This document shows positions 9,901 through 17,806 of a stretch of DNA of 64,000 nucleotides, one piece after another; positions within the stretch are counted from its first letter, which is position 1, and each line of letters begins with the position of its first letter. The position numbers and the translations under genes were made by a program. Below the pieces are notes generated by a model. The model saw only the letters and a list, made by a program, of their open reading frames with translations, was not told the DNA's origin and did not search any database. This DNA is from Acidobacteriota bacterium (GTDB taxonomy: Bacteria > Acidobacteriota > Terriglobia > Terriglobales > Acidobacteriaceae): assembly GCA_013289875.1 (NCBI GenBank), contig JABCZC010000006.1, forward strand, positions 1 through 64,000. Direction: 5' to 3'.

Positions 9901-10787
9901 GTAGCGCCGAACTGGAGCTGCGAGTCATCGGGCGTAGCCAGATCAAAATAGCCTTTAGAATCCATCGCCTGGTTGCGGACGTAAGTGTAGATGCTGCCGT
10001 GATAATCGTTGGTTCCCGCCTTGGTCACCACGTTGATCACTGCCCCGGAATTGCGTCCGTACTCGGCGTCGAAGGTGTTGGTAATCACGCGAAATTCGTC
10101 GATCGCGTCGGGAGACGGCTCAATTCCCGGCGCGTTCACAAACAGGTCGTTGCCGTCACCGCCGTTCACGCTGAAGTTGTTCGAGCGCCCACGGCCACCA
10201 TTCACCGAAACCGCGCCCGCCTGATCGCTGCCGTAGAACAGGTCTGAGCCGCCCACACCCGTCACGCCGGGCTGTAGCTGCAAAAGCTGATAGGTGTCTC
10301 GCTGATTGAGGGGCAGGTTCTCTACGGTCCGCGAATCCATCACTGCGCCCAACTGCGTGCTGGTTGTATCGACCAGCGGCGCTGATGCCGTCACCTCGAC
10401 TGATTGCGCGGTTGAGCCGACGCTCAAGTGAACGTCATAACTCACCGTTGCATTGAGCTGCACGTTGATCCCATCTGCGATCGATTCCTGGAAGCCTGCG
10501 GCTTGTGTCTGCAGCTTGTACTGCCCCACCGGTACGGAGAGAAAGATGTAATCGCCACTCTTCCCCGCCTCGGCCCTGAGGGCTACGCCGGAACTCGTGT
10601 TGGTCAGGGTAAGCGTGGCTCCGGGAATCACCGCGCCCGTAGGGTCGAGCACCCGGCCCTGAACGCGGCCCGCCGTGGATTGTGCAGTACATAAATGGGG
10701 AAGGCAAAACTGGAGAAGCGAGAAGAAAAGCGTGGGAGCGAGGAAGAAGAAAGAGCTCCGGCGACAGCGACCTGCGGAAAACAGCAT
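6930..10787 (-). CDS. Oar-like TonB-dependent receptor with carboxypeptidase-regulatory-like domain
   Basis: A 1285-aa outer-membrane protein. A signal peptide (to about residue 36, ending ...LCTAQS) is followed by a beta-sandwich carboxypeptidase-regulatory-like domain (GRVQGRVLDPTGAVIPGATL, ~38-120). Next come a plug-like region (SVNGGRGRSNNFSVNGGDGN, VINVVTKAGTNDYHG) and a long beta-barrel ending LALRFRM. This architecture is abundant in acidobacteria and is linked to TonB-driven uptake of large or complex ligands. The start is ATG with GAGG about eight bases upstream. It is convergent with the regulator and divergent from the GNAT gene. Substrate unknown; its position suggests peptides, amines or their polymers, but receptors of this type are often placed without regard to neighbours. 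Confidence 0.88.
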   Translation of the reverse strand: MLFSAGRCRRSSFFFLAPTLFFSLLQFCLPHLCTAQSTAGRVQGRVLDPTGAVIPGATLTLTNTSSGVALRAEAGKSGDYIFLSVPVGQYKLQTQAAGFQESIADGINVQLNATVSYDVHLSVGSTAQSVEVTASAPLVDTTSTQLGAVMDSRTVENLPLNQRDTYQLLQLQPGVTGVGGSDLFYGSDQAGAVSVNGGRGRSNNFSVNGGDGNDLFVNAPGIEPSPDAIDEFRVITNTFDAEYGRNSGAVINVVTKAGTNDYHGSIYTYVRNQAMDSKGYFDLATPDDSQLQFGATIGGPIRKNKTFYFVSYEGRQLVKGISSDRVQVPTQQERDGIFNDSSPFSGNLTDATVASILQNRAGCAAAISGEGGTPPNPVSVAQGNAAPWSGVFPGNVIPTACFDPVAANVVDNYVPYPNVAGDEFEGAPNQHARENQGTVRIDHTFNEKNTLTGYYYVDDDFEENPFTRFQAEIPNLLPGFGSNDATRNQQINIAETWTISPTTQNEARVTYYREGQMTFLHPQRTNLVTASCTGVAAAFCFNGNTDTPLNSYDNSGNATPIPNNPKLGITPGLTAAREGLPYISISGGFTIGNDSEGELPQTGNTYSFMDNFSKTIGRHSLKFGVDFRNQRFDQTLYYNLNGFYGYSGGSENDLGASNLFGNYYLGLPDSYSQGSPQTENIRANALYLFAQDSFKISPTLTLNYGLRWELNQPLADVSHRVQTFRAGQADTIFPCQLSAESQATLGTDTADCGPGSANESVFPLGLVVPGDKGIPAGLTATYYKAFAPRIGMAWSPESFQGKLVVRSGFGIFYNPMEQLVLEQFQGEPPFGGSNSLSAPLFQTPFVSQSGTVSPNAFNGFLEPKRGQPVDWSAFRPILMFGELEPNLRTQYTVQYNLQIQQQLATNLVMTLGYVGSQGHRLLATYDLNHGNPQTCLDLIATSAYNNDSSYNCGPYGEDSEYIIPGGETIAPQGLHLPYGSTSFIPGGTVVQSPITLVGLRQYSSPYCDPISGANCPPDGVPVFSSIFAQNVVANSAYNSLQASLEKRFSHGLQFLAAYTWSKSVDDASSFEQSLDPLDFARDRALSLYDARNRFVFSGVWDLPVPKYSGARGVMLDGWQTSGILTLQSGFPIRFDSNLDQELQGSADFENPGRPDQVLPFTHRNPRTPLNGSTGYYFNPSIFAVPALGSAGNAPRSICCGPGIADTDLAVQKLTPVGDRGTIQFVFQVFNIFNHTQFLNPDGQLGDAQFDYSTNPNGTPVAGGLFGEITRARDPRQIQLALRFRM

Positions 10788-10911
10788 TCTCTATACCTCA
10801 TGCGAGGAGAATAAAGACGAATCTTTGCCTGTGAACCGAATTTCGTTGGATTGCGAAAGTTTTCCGAAACGCGAACAATTGCAGGGAGCGAAAACCTTAC
10901 ATATATTCAGC

Positions 10912-10940
10912 AAGATTAGTGAAATTTTGATGGCTGTCAA
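10912..10940 (-). promoter_or_regulatory. Candidate promoter for the TonB-dependent receptor
   Basis: On the minus strand a perfect -35 TTGACA (10940-10935) is followed 16-17 bases later by a weak -10 (TAATCT/AATCTT). It would give a leader of about 120 nt before the receptor ATG. Only the -35 box is strong. Confidence 0.35.
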
Positions 10941-11068
10941 GCAAAACTTGGCGTCTCTCGCGCTTTAGGAGAGCGGCAAATGCGCAGAGAAAACAAAGCG
11001 ACTGACTCCGTTTGCGAATAACTTGCGGGTGCGAGCAACACAAGTCGAAGGGATGGGAGAATTATCCC

Positions 11069-11566
11069 ATGAGTGAGAGCAACGTGAGCATTCAGTTGGC
11101 GTCTACCCGGGACATCCCTGAGGTCGTACGTCTCTACAACGCCTACCGCGCATTTTATGGCGAAGCGCCGGACGAAGCACGAGCCTTCATCTTTATTCGC
11201 GACCGTATAGCGCTCTCCTCTGGGCAGCCCGCAGGACAGTTTTCCGTGGCCCAGTATTTTCTAGCCTGGACCGCTTCCGGCGCCGGACGCAAAGCCGTAG
11301 GCTTCATGCACCTCATGCCCTCAACCAACACACTCGCCATGCGGCCTATCTGGTTTCTGGAAGATCTCTTCGTCGATCCCTCCGCTCGCAGAAAGGGCAT
11401 TGCGACTGGTTTCCTCAAGCATGCAGAGGAATTTGCGCGCAAAACCGGTGCCGAGCGCCTTACTCTCGCGACCGCGCACGACAACCTCGCCGCACAGGGC
11501 GTTTACAGCAAGCTTGGTTACGTTCGCGAAGAGCATTTCTGGTTCTTTCATCGTCTGCTTCCTTAG
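11069..11566 (+). CDS. GNAT-family N-acetyltransferase
   Basis: A 165-aa acetyltransferase with the GNAT acetyl-CoA site: the strand WFLEDLFVDPSARRKGIATGFL carries the R/Q-x-x-G-x-G/A pyrophosphate loop (RRKGIA), and the C-terminal part LGYVREEHFWFFHRLL closes the fold. The track ORF starts at 11012; ATG 11069 with GGGAG nine bases upstream removes an unrelated N-terminal stretch. It is followed 55 bases later by gabD on the same strand. Acetylation of a diamine or amino acid would suit the locus, but the acceptor is not predictable from sequence. Confidence 0.75.
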   Translation: MSESNVSIQLASTRDIPEVVRLYNAYRAFYGEAPDEARAFIFIRDRIALSSGQPAGQFSVAQYFLAWTASGAGRKAVGFMHLMPSTNTLAMRPIWFLEDLFVDPSARRKGIATGFLKHAEEFARKTGAERLTLATAHDNLAAQGVYSKLGYVREEHFWFFHRLLP

Positions 11567-11621
11567 ATCGAATGGCATCGGCAGATCATCAGACAAAGAA
11601 AACCGAAGATTGAGAGACAGT

Positions 11622-13085
11622 ATGTTGCAACTTGACCGGAATGACCTCATCCTCGCCCACGCTTGGATCGCCAACGAGCGCGTCCCCTCTAGCGATGGAG
11701 GCACCTTCACCGTGGAGAATCCTGCCGACGGTTCTGTTATCGCCACGGTGGCCAACTGCGGAGCAGTTGAGGCGCAGGCGGCAACCGACGCAGCGTATCG
11801 CGCCTTCGCAAGCTGGCGAAAGCTTCTGGCCAGGGAGCGTTCTCAGCACCTGCAGGCGTGGCTTGCGCTGGTAAGGAAAAACCAGGAAGACCTCGCGCGC
11901 CTCATTTCGCTCGAACAAGGCAAGCCGCTCGCCGAGAGCCGGGGCGAGGTCGCTTACGGCGCGGCCTATATCGAGTGGTTTGCCGAAGAGGCCAAACGCG
12001 CCTACGGCGACGTCGTTCCTGAAACCGCGCCCGGCCGCAAGATTATCGTCACCAAAGAACCGGTGGGGGTCGCGGCTGCGATCACCCCGTGGAATTTTCC
12101 CATCGCCATGCTGGCCCGCAAAATTGCGCCGGCGCTCGCAGCAGGCTGCACCATCGTCGCCAAGCCGGCGGAAGACACGCCGCTGTCAGCCCTTGCCCTG
12201 GCTCTGCTGGCCGCCGAAGCGGGTATCCCCGTGGGCGTCGTCAATGTCGTCCCCGCTTCGCGTGAACGCGCCGCCGCCGTAGCCGATGAATGGTTGGGCG
12301 ACACGCGCGTGCGCAAACTGTCCTTTACCGGATCGACGGCCGTAGGCAAGCATCTGGCGCAGGCATCCGCGCCCACGCTCAAGCGCCTGTCGCTCGAACT
12401 CGGCGGAAACGCGCCGTTCATCGTCTTCGACGACGCCGATCTGGATGCAGCGGTAAAAGGCGTGATCGCCGCCAAGTTCCGCAACTCCGGACAGACGTGT
12501 ATTTGCGCCAACCGCATCTATGTGGCTGACGCCATCTATGATGCCTTCGCGGAACGCGTCGTTCAAGCGGTGTCGAAGCTGCGCGTGGGTCAAGCCGGCG
12601 CAGGTGAGGCGGAAATCGGTCCTCTCATCAACGCCCGCGCCCTCGAAAAAGTGGAGCGGCACGTTGCCAACGCCATCGCACGCGGCGCGCGCGTCCTCGT
12701 CGGCGGCAAACGTCATGCTCTGGGCCGATATTTCTATGAACCTACGGTTCTCGTCGACGTCGACTCCGGCATGGATGTAGCCTGCGAAGAGACCTTCGGC
12801 CCGGTGGCGCCTCTCTTCCACTTTCACAGCGAAGATGAGGTGATTGCGGCGGCGAACGGCACGCCCTTTGGTTTAGCAGCGTATTTCTACTCGCGCGATC
12901 TCGCCCGCGTCATGCGAGTGTCGGCTGCTCTGGAAGCGGGCATGATCGGTATCAACGAGGCGGCGATTTCCACCGAAGTCGCGCCCTTTGGCGGCGTCAA
13001 GGAGTCCGGTTACGGCCGTGAGGGCTCACATTACGGGATGGACGAGTACCTGCAGACCAAGTATCTATGTTTGGGCGGGCTCTAA
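11622..13085 (+). CDS. gabD: Succinate-semialdehyde dehydrogenase [NAD(P)+]
   Basis: A full-length 487-aa GabD-type aldehyde dehydrogenase. The glutamate motif LELGGNAPFIVFDDAD and the catalytic cysteine in RNSGQTCICANRIYV (near residue 291) are exactly those of GabD, and GINEAAISTEVAPFGGVKESG is the usual C-terminal signature. It oxidises succinate semialdehyde, the product of GABA transamination, to succinate for the TCA cycle. ATG 11622 is chosen over the track start at 11400 because the longer frame overlaps the GNAT gene; GAGAGA precedes it. With the aminotransferase at 3021 it completes a GABA shunt, although the two are about 8 kb apart. Confidence 0.9.
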   Translation: MLQLDRNDLILAHAWIANERVPSSDGGTFTVENPADGSVIATVANCGAVEAQAATDAAYRAFASWRKLLARERSQHLQAWLALVRKNQEDLARLISLEQGKPLAESRGEVAYGAAYIEWFAEEAKRAYGDVVPETAPGRKIIVTKEPVGVAAAITPWNFPIAMLARKIAPALAAGCTIVAKPAEDTPLSALALALLAAEAGIPVGVVNVVPASRERAAAVADEWLGDTRVRKLSFTGSTAVGKHLAQASAPTLKRLSLELGGNAPFIVFDDADLDAAVKGVIAAKFRNSGQTCICANRIYVADAIYDAFAERVVQAVSKLRVGQAGAGEAEIGPLINARALEKVERHVANAIARGARVLVGGKRHALGRYFYEPTVLVDVDSGMDVACEETFGPVAPLFHFHSEDEVIAAANGTPFGLAAYFYSRDLARVMRVSAALEAGMIGINEAAISTEVAPFGGVKESGYGREGSHYGMDEYLQTKYLCLGGL

Positions 13086-13098
13086 TTGCGGGTCTCGG

Positions 13099-13638
13099 CT
13101 ACGGCAATTTGCAGCAGTCGTCCTTCTTCGGCGGCTCATCGTTACTGGCATCGAGCGCAACCTTCCAGGTACCGTCAGCCTGTTTCTTCCACACCGTCAT
13201 GTAGCGGCCAGTCTTTGTCTTGGGCGTCCCGTCGCGATCTTTGAAGTGGCTCTCGAAGTGTCCCCAGGTGAACCCCATGTCTCCGCCGGGGCCCATGCGG
13301 CCGCCGTCCGGAGTCCATGTGAGCTGATAATCGGCAGGTGACCACGTCGCGTCCGCGGCGATCGCGGCCCTTCCAATCACCGTAGCCTGGCCGTTGTTCA
13401 GCGTCACGGCGTCGTCGGCAAACCACTGCTCGAATGCGGCGCCGCCGCGCTTTGCCGTGTCGGCCGCGAACTTCGCTTCAAGATCGAAGAGGAAAGAGAC
13501 GCCGGTTGAGTAAGACGGATTGGTCAGCGGGTTGGGGCCGGGAGCAGGCTTCGCAGCGGGATCGAGCTGCGCCCGCGCAATAGAAAAAATGGGCGAAGCA
13601 AGCAGCAGGCAAGGGAAGAGAAGGGCAAAGCGTCGCAT
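13099..13638 (-). CDS. Exported SnoaL/DUF4440-like protein
   Basis: A 179-aa protein with an N-terminal signal peptide (RRFALLFPCLLLASPIFSIARA). The rest resembles the NTF2-like DUF4440/SnoaL fold: FEQWFADDAVTLNNGQATVIGR, then TWGHFESHFKDRDGTPKTKTGRYMTVWKK and a closing GTWKVALDAS strand. Such proteins are small cone-shaped domains used as enzymes or ligand binders; no specific function is known here. The C-terminus carries a CC pair (KKDDCCKLP). ATG 13638 has GGAGG 12 bases upstream; the longer track start (13674) would bury the signal peptide. It is convergent with gabD, 13 bases away. Confidence 0.68.
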   Translation of the reverse strand: MRRFALLFPCLLLASPIFSIARAQLDPAAKPAPGPNPLTNPSYSTGVSFLFDLEAKFAADTAKRGGAAFEQWFADDAVTLNNGQATVIGRAAIAADATWSPADYQLTWTPDGGRMGPGGDMGFTWGHFESHFKDRDGTPKTKTGRYMTVWKKQADGTWKVALDASNDEPPKKDDCCKLP

Positions 13639-13727
13639 CGCTGAGGAAGCCTCCGGGTATTTGCAGGTGAGCATCGCAGGTCGAAACCGCGGACTGAAGC
13701 TGCCTGAAGCATAATGCTAGCAGCGAG

Positions 13728-15149
13728 ATGGTATTGAGTGCACACAAGCGAGGCATCGCGATTTTGATTGCGGGCGGAGTCGCGCTCTACGCCATGGGGG
13801 TGGCGATTGCTGCCGTTGGAGCTCTCCACCTGGGCATGGCATTGCGCGTGGCTGGCTTGCTCCTTCTTTCTGTTACGGCGGCGCGAAATCGCTCCCTCAC
13901 CGGCTGGATCTTTCTCGGAATGCTGGCCGGCGTGGAACTCGGTATCGACGCGCCTCGGGTCGCCCTCAGCATCCGCGTACTGAGCGATATTTTTCTGCGA
14001 CTGATCAAGGTGATTGTCGCCCCGCTGATCTTCGGCACGCTTGTAACCGGCATCGCCAGCCACGGAGAGTTGCGCGCTGTCGGACGCCTTGGCCTGAAGT
14101 CGCTCATCTATTTTGAGGTGCTGACCACTGTAGCTCTGATCATCGGACTGGCAGCCATTAACGTCTCGAAGGCCGGAGTCGGACTGAACACCGCTCAGAC
14201 CGTGGCTGTTGTCGGCGCCCATACAGATCTCCGAGCAGAAACCGGGACAGAACACGAGCCGCCGCTCTCGTGGCAGCAGTTCCTGCTGCGAATCTTTCCC
14301 GAAAACATCGCCAAGGCCGTCGCCGACAACCAGATTCTCCAGGTCGCGGTCTTCGCCATTCTTTTCGGATTGGCGCTAGGGCGGCTCAGCGAAGACGATC
14401 GCGCCCCGATGGTGCGCCTTGCCGAGTCGCTCACTGAAACCATGTTCGCCTTCACCAACCTTGTGATGTACTTCGCGCCCATCGGAGTCGCCGCAGCGCT
14501 CGCGTATACTGTGGCCCACTCCGGACTGGGCGTGATGCTCAACCTCGGCAAGCTGCTCATCACGCTCTACGTCGCGCTCATCGCATTTGCCGTGTTTGGC
14601 ATGCTGCCTGCGGCGCTGCTCGCGCGCATTCCCATTGGCGAGTTTCTGCGGTCAGTTGCCGAACCGGCAACCATTGCCTTCGCCACCAGCACCTCCGAGG
14701 CAGCGCTGCCCCGCGCCATCGAATCAATGGAAGCCTTCGGTGTGCCGCGCAATATCGTGGGCTTCGTAATTCCCACTGGCTACAGCTTCAACCTTGCCGG
14801 ATCGGCGCTCTACCTTGCTCTCGCCTCGATGTTCGTCGCTCAGGCGGCGGGCATTCATATGAGTCTCACTCAGCAGATCGTGATGCTAGGCACGCTCATG
14901 CTTACCAGCAAGGGCGTCGCCGGAGTTCCTCGCGCCGTTCTAGTGGTACTGTTGGCGACCGCTTCGATCTTCGGATTGCCCGAAGAGCCGATCTTCGTCC
15001 TGCTGGGAATCGACGCCCTCATGGACATGGGACGAACCACAATCAATGTTGTGGGGAACTGCCTCGCCTCGGCGGTGGTGGCGCGTTGGGAGGGAGAGTT
15101 CCGCTCGGAAGTGCCGTCACCTGAAGCGGTTGCGGCGTTGACGGAGTAA
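13728..15149 (+). CDS. Dicarboxylate / glutamate:cation symporter (DAACS family)
   Basis: A 473-aa membrane protein of the DAACS (GltP/DctA) family. Conserved parts are FLRLIKVIVAPLIFGTLVTGI in the scaffold, a re-entrant-loop region with FATSTSEAALPRAIESME, and the unwound helix region GYSFNLAGSALYLALASMFVAQAAG. The motif TSKGVAGVPR belongs to the second hairpin loop. It would import glutamate, aspartate or C4-dicarboxylates with protons or sodium. About 80 N-terminal residues precede the usual first core helix, an extra region containing more hydrophobic helices. Divergent from the DUF4440 gene. Glutamate or succinate import would suit the upstream GABA locus but is not proven by position. 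Confidence 0.85.
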   Translation: MVLSAHKRGIAILIAGGVALYAMGVAIAAVGALHLGMALRVAGLLLLSVTAARNRSLTGWIFLGMLAGVELGIDAPRVALSIRVLSDIFLRLIKVIVAPLIFGTLVTGIASHGELRAVGRLGLKSLIYFEVLTTVALIIGLAAINVSKAGVGLNTAQTVAVVGAHTDLRAETGTEHEPPLSWQQFLLRIFPENIAKAVADNQILQVAVFAILFGLALGRLSEDDRAPMVRLAESLTETMFAFTNLVMYFAPIGVAAALAYTVAHSGLGVMLNLGKLLITLYVALIAFAVFGMLPAALLARIPIGEFLRSVAEPATIAFATSTSEAALPRAIESMEAFGVPRNIVGFVIPTGYSFNLAGSALYLALASMFVAQAAGIHMSLTQQIVMLGTLMLTSKGVAGVPRAVLVVLLATASIFGLPEEPIFVLLGIDALMDMGRTTINVVGNCLASAVVARWEGEFRSEVPSPEAVAALTE

Positions 15150-15190
15150 CGACCGCAAACAAACTCCCCGCTGCGCTGCTTCCGGCAAGT

Positions 15191-15199
15191 TGGTATACT
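15191..15199 (+). promoter_or_regulatory. Extended -10 promoter upstream of dxs
   Basis: TGG-TATACT is an extended -10 element (TGn plus five of six consensus bases). No good -35 lies 17 bases upstream (CTGCGC). Transcription from here would start near 15206 and immediately enter the hairpin/terminator leader before dxs. Confidence 0.45.
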
Positions 15200-15231
15200 A
15201 CTTCAAAGAAGAAAGACCGTCGCCTGGCGGT

Positions 15232-15258
15232 AAAGGCCCCGGATGCGGGGTCTTTTTT
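15232..15258 (+). terminator. Intrinsic terminator, possibly an attenuator of dxs
   Basis: AAAGGCCCC-GGATGC-GGGGTCTTT forms a nine-pair stem with one G-T wobble and is followed by more T residues. It could end the symporter transcript, or act as an attenuator, because AAAGACC at 15212-15218 can pair perfectly with GGTCTTT of the terminator's 3' arm and so prevent its formation. Confidence 0.75.
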
Positions 15259-15319
15259 GATATCGGGCAACATGGTCGCGCTCGTCGGGTTCAAGTCTGA
15301 CGGGCGTCTTCACTTATTC

Positions 15320-17209
15320 ATGGGCAATTTACTCGACTCCGTCCACTCTCCGTCAGATATCAAGAAGTTTTCGATCCCGCAGCTTGAAACCCTCGCGCAG
15401 GAAATTCGCGAGAGGTTGATTCTCACACTCTCGAAGACTGGCGGACACCTCGGTCCGAATCTCGGCGTGGTCGAACTGACCCTCGCCATGCACTATGTAT
15501 TCGACACGCCCGCCGACAAGTTCGTCTTTGATGTAAGCCATCAGGCATACGTTCACAAGCTGCTCACCGGCCGTCGCGAGCGTTTTGAGACGATTCGCCA
15601 GCCCGGCGGCCTCAACGGCTTCATGCTGCGCACCGAGAGCGAGCACGACGCGTATGGAGCGGGGCACGCGGGCACGGCGCTCTCAGCCGCGCTGGGCATG
15701 GCCGTCGCGCGCGACTTGGCCGGAGGCAAAGAGCACGTAGTCGCGCTCGCCGGAGACGCAGCCTTCACCAACGGCATCTCTTTCGAGGCTCTAAACAATA
15801 TCGCCGACCAGACCCGGCGGATGATCGTCGTGCTGAACGACAACGAGTGGTCGATCGACCGCAACGTGGGGGCCATCGCACGCTACCTGCATAAGATCGT
15901 GACCAACGAGCATGTCTCGCACCTGCATGGAAGCGCTGCGCGCCTGCTCGAGCGGATTGGCGGCAAGAAGGCGATCAGTGTCGTGCGCCGTGCCGAAGAA
16001 GCCGCCAAGGGCTTGCTATGGCCCTCAGTCTTCTTCGAGGAATTTGGTCTGACTTACTACGGCCCTCTCGATGGCCACAACATGGCGCTACTGATCGAGA
16101 CCTTTCAGTTTCTCAAGCAGCAGGACAAACCAGTTGTCCTGCACCTCATTACGCAAAAGGGCCGCGGATTTCAACCGGCGCTCGACAAGCAGAAGAAGTT
16201 CCATGGGCTCGGCCCCTACGATCCGGAAACGGGAGAGACAAAACCAGTTGGCCAGCGCACCTACTCCGAAGTATTCGCTGACACCCTTGTTAAGCTCGCG
16301 AACGAGAATGAGAAGCTGGTAGCGATTACCGGAGCCATGCCCAACGGCACGGCGCTCGACCTCTTCCGTCCGCACCATCCAAAAAAATATTTCGACGTGG
16401 GCATTGCTGAGGAACATGCGGTAATCTTCGCCGCCGGCATGGCCACACGCGGCTACAGGCCCTTCTGTGCGATTTATTCCACCTTCCTGCAGCGGGCCTT
16501 CGATCCCATCGTCCACGACGTCTGCCTGCAAAACCTTCCCGTCGTCTTCTGCATGGATCGCGGCGGTCTGAGCGGCGATGACGGCGCAACACACCACGGC
16601 CTCTTCGACATCAGCTACCTGCGCGGCATTCCTAACATCATTCACATGGACCCCAAGGACGAGGACGAACTGGCCGACATGCTCTACACGGCGATGCTGC
16701 ACAACAGTCCGGCTGCGGTGCGCTATCCGCGCGGCACAGGCCCGGGAGCAGTGGTCAAGGAGCATCCGGTGGCTCTGCCCATCGGCAAGGCTGAGGTCAT
16801 CCGTGATGGGGACGAGATTGCAATCTTCGGCCTCGGCGCGCTGCTACCTATGGCCGGTGAGCTTGCAGATGCCCTCGAGCGGCAGGGCCATTCCGTGGCG
16901 GTCATCAATCCCCGATTTGTGAAACCCCTCGACCGCGATCTGCTCGCTTCGTACGCAAAACGTGTAACCACCATTGTTACATTTGAAGATCATGTTCTCA
17001 TGGGCGGTTTCGGCAGCGTGGTCCTCGAAGCGCTGAGCGAGATGGGCTTCGTCATCCCTGTCGTCCGAATAGGCTGGCCAGACCGCTTTATCGAACACGG
17101 CAAGGTGGATCAGCTGCGCGCCCGCCACGGCATCAGCGTAGAGGCCGCCATGGAGAAGCTGGCACCTCACCTGAAGCGCAGAGATTTGAGGCGTTTGGTC
17201 GCGCGTTAA
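15320..17209 (+). CDS. dxs: 1-deoxy-D-xylulose-5-phosphate synthase
   Basis: A thiamine-diphosphate enzyme of 629 aa. It joins pyruvate and glyceraldehyde-3-phosphate to make DXP, the entry step of the MEP isoprenoid pathway and a precursor of thiamine and pyridoxal. Visible are the N-terminal GGHLGPNLGVVELTLAMHYV, the ThDP/Mg site GDAAFTNGISFEALNNIAD, the transketolase middle domain with DVGIAEEHAV and MDRGGLSGDDGATHHG, and the C-terminal domain with FEDHVLMGGFGS. ATG 15320 gives the usual length; the track start adds 21 non-conserved residues. It ends four bases inside the convergent SRPBCC gene. Supply of undecaprenyl phosphate for the nearby mur genes depends on this pathway. Confidence 0.95.
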   Translation: MGNLLDSVHSPSDIKKFSIPQLETLAQEIRERLILTLSKTGGHLGPNLGVVELTLAMHYVFDTPADKFVFDVSHQAYVHKLLTGRRERFETIRQPGGLNGFMLRTESEHDAYGAGHAGTALSAALGMAVARDLAGGKEHVVALAGDAAFTNGISFEALNNIADQTRRMIVVLNDNEWSIDRNVGAIARYLHKIVTNEHVSHLHGSAARLLERIGGKKAISVVRRAEEAAKGLLWPSVFFEEFGLTYYGPLDGHNMALLIETFQFLKQQDKPVVLHLITQKGRGFQPALDKQKKFHGLGPYDPETGETKPVGQRTYSEVFADTLVKLANENEKLVAITGAMPNGTALDLFRPHHPKKYFDVGIAEEHAVIFAAGMATRGYRPFCAIYSTFLQRAFDPIVHDVCLQNLPVVFCMDRGGLSGDDGATHHGLFDISYLRGIPNIIHMDPKDEDELADMLYTAMLHNSPAAVRYPRGTGPGAVVKEHPVALPIGKAEVIRDGDEIAIFGLGALLPMAGELADALERQGHSVAVINPRFVKPLDRDLLASYAKRVTTIVTFEDHVLMGGFGSVVLEALSEMGFVIPVVRIGWPDRFIEHGKVDQLRARHGISVEAAMEKLAPHLKRRDLRRLVAR

Positions 17210-17738
17210 GTCCGGAGAGAACTGCCTCCGACCAGAATCTTTTCCAGCTGCGCCTGCCGATAGGCAAAGAGCCGTCCAATTTGCCCGGCGAAGAATATAC
17301 GATGCGCCAGTTCGACAGCGTCCCCCATCTTCATCTCGTAAACAACTTCATCGGTGATTCGTTGCCAGTCACCCCATCGCCGGATTCCTCGCGAAACCGG
17401 TGGCAGTGCTTCCAGTACGCGAACGGCCCGCTCGTTTGCTCGTCGCAGAAATGATCGTTGCGCGCGAATTCTGAAATTCTTGCCTCCCACCGCAAACGAA
17501 TCGGCAACAGAGGGAGCGGCTTAAAGCTGATCGTCACAATCGATCCGGCCCCAGCGGCAATCCCGTCAGCGTTGCCGGCGACAGAAAATCCCGGCGGAGC
17601 AACGATACGCGATTCTTCCACGCGCGCACTATTCCAGCTTGGCATTAGCTGTATCAAATTCTGAGGGTTCGCGAAAAATCCGAAAACCAGTCCAACGGGG
17701 CAGGGAATCCATTGGCTGGTGGTGAAGGTGTGGAGCAT
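17206..17738 (-). pseudogene. SRPBCC-family protein disrupted by a frameshift
   Basis: Two adjoining minus-strand frames together make one SRPBCC (START-like) domain. The first (from ATG 17738) reads MLHTFTTSQWIPCPVGLVFG and runs to GPFAYWKHCHRFREESGDG. The second supplies ITDEVVYEMKMGDAVELAHR and continues to FAYRQAQLEKIL, which is the helix end of the same fold. A single missing base (or two extra) between about 17345 and 17375 would explain the break. The SD AGGTGGG precedes ATG 17738. Such proteins bind hydrophobic ligands; no role is assigned. It may be a true pseudogene or an assembly error. Confidence 0.7.
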
Positions 17739-17771
17739 CGTCCCACCTTATCAACTTGACCAATTGGCAAA

Positions 17772-17806
17772 AAAAGAAAGGCGGGTCGACCAGGGCCCGC
17801 CTTTTG
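17772..17806 (-). terminator. Strong hairpin with T-tract on the minus strand
   Basis: AAAGGCGGG and CCCGCCTTT (17777-17785 and 17796-17804) pair perfectly around a ten-base loop. On the minus strand a T-rich run follows, so it is a standard intrinsic terminator in that direction, about 35 bases upstream of the SRPBCC start. On the plus strand only TTTT follows and the element would be weaker. Confidence 0.6.
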
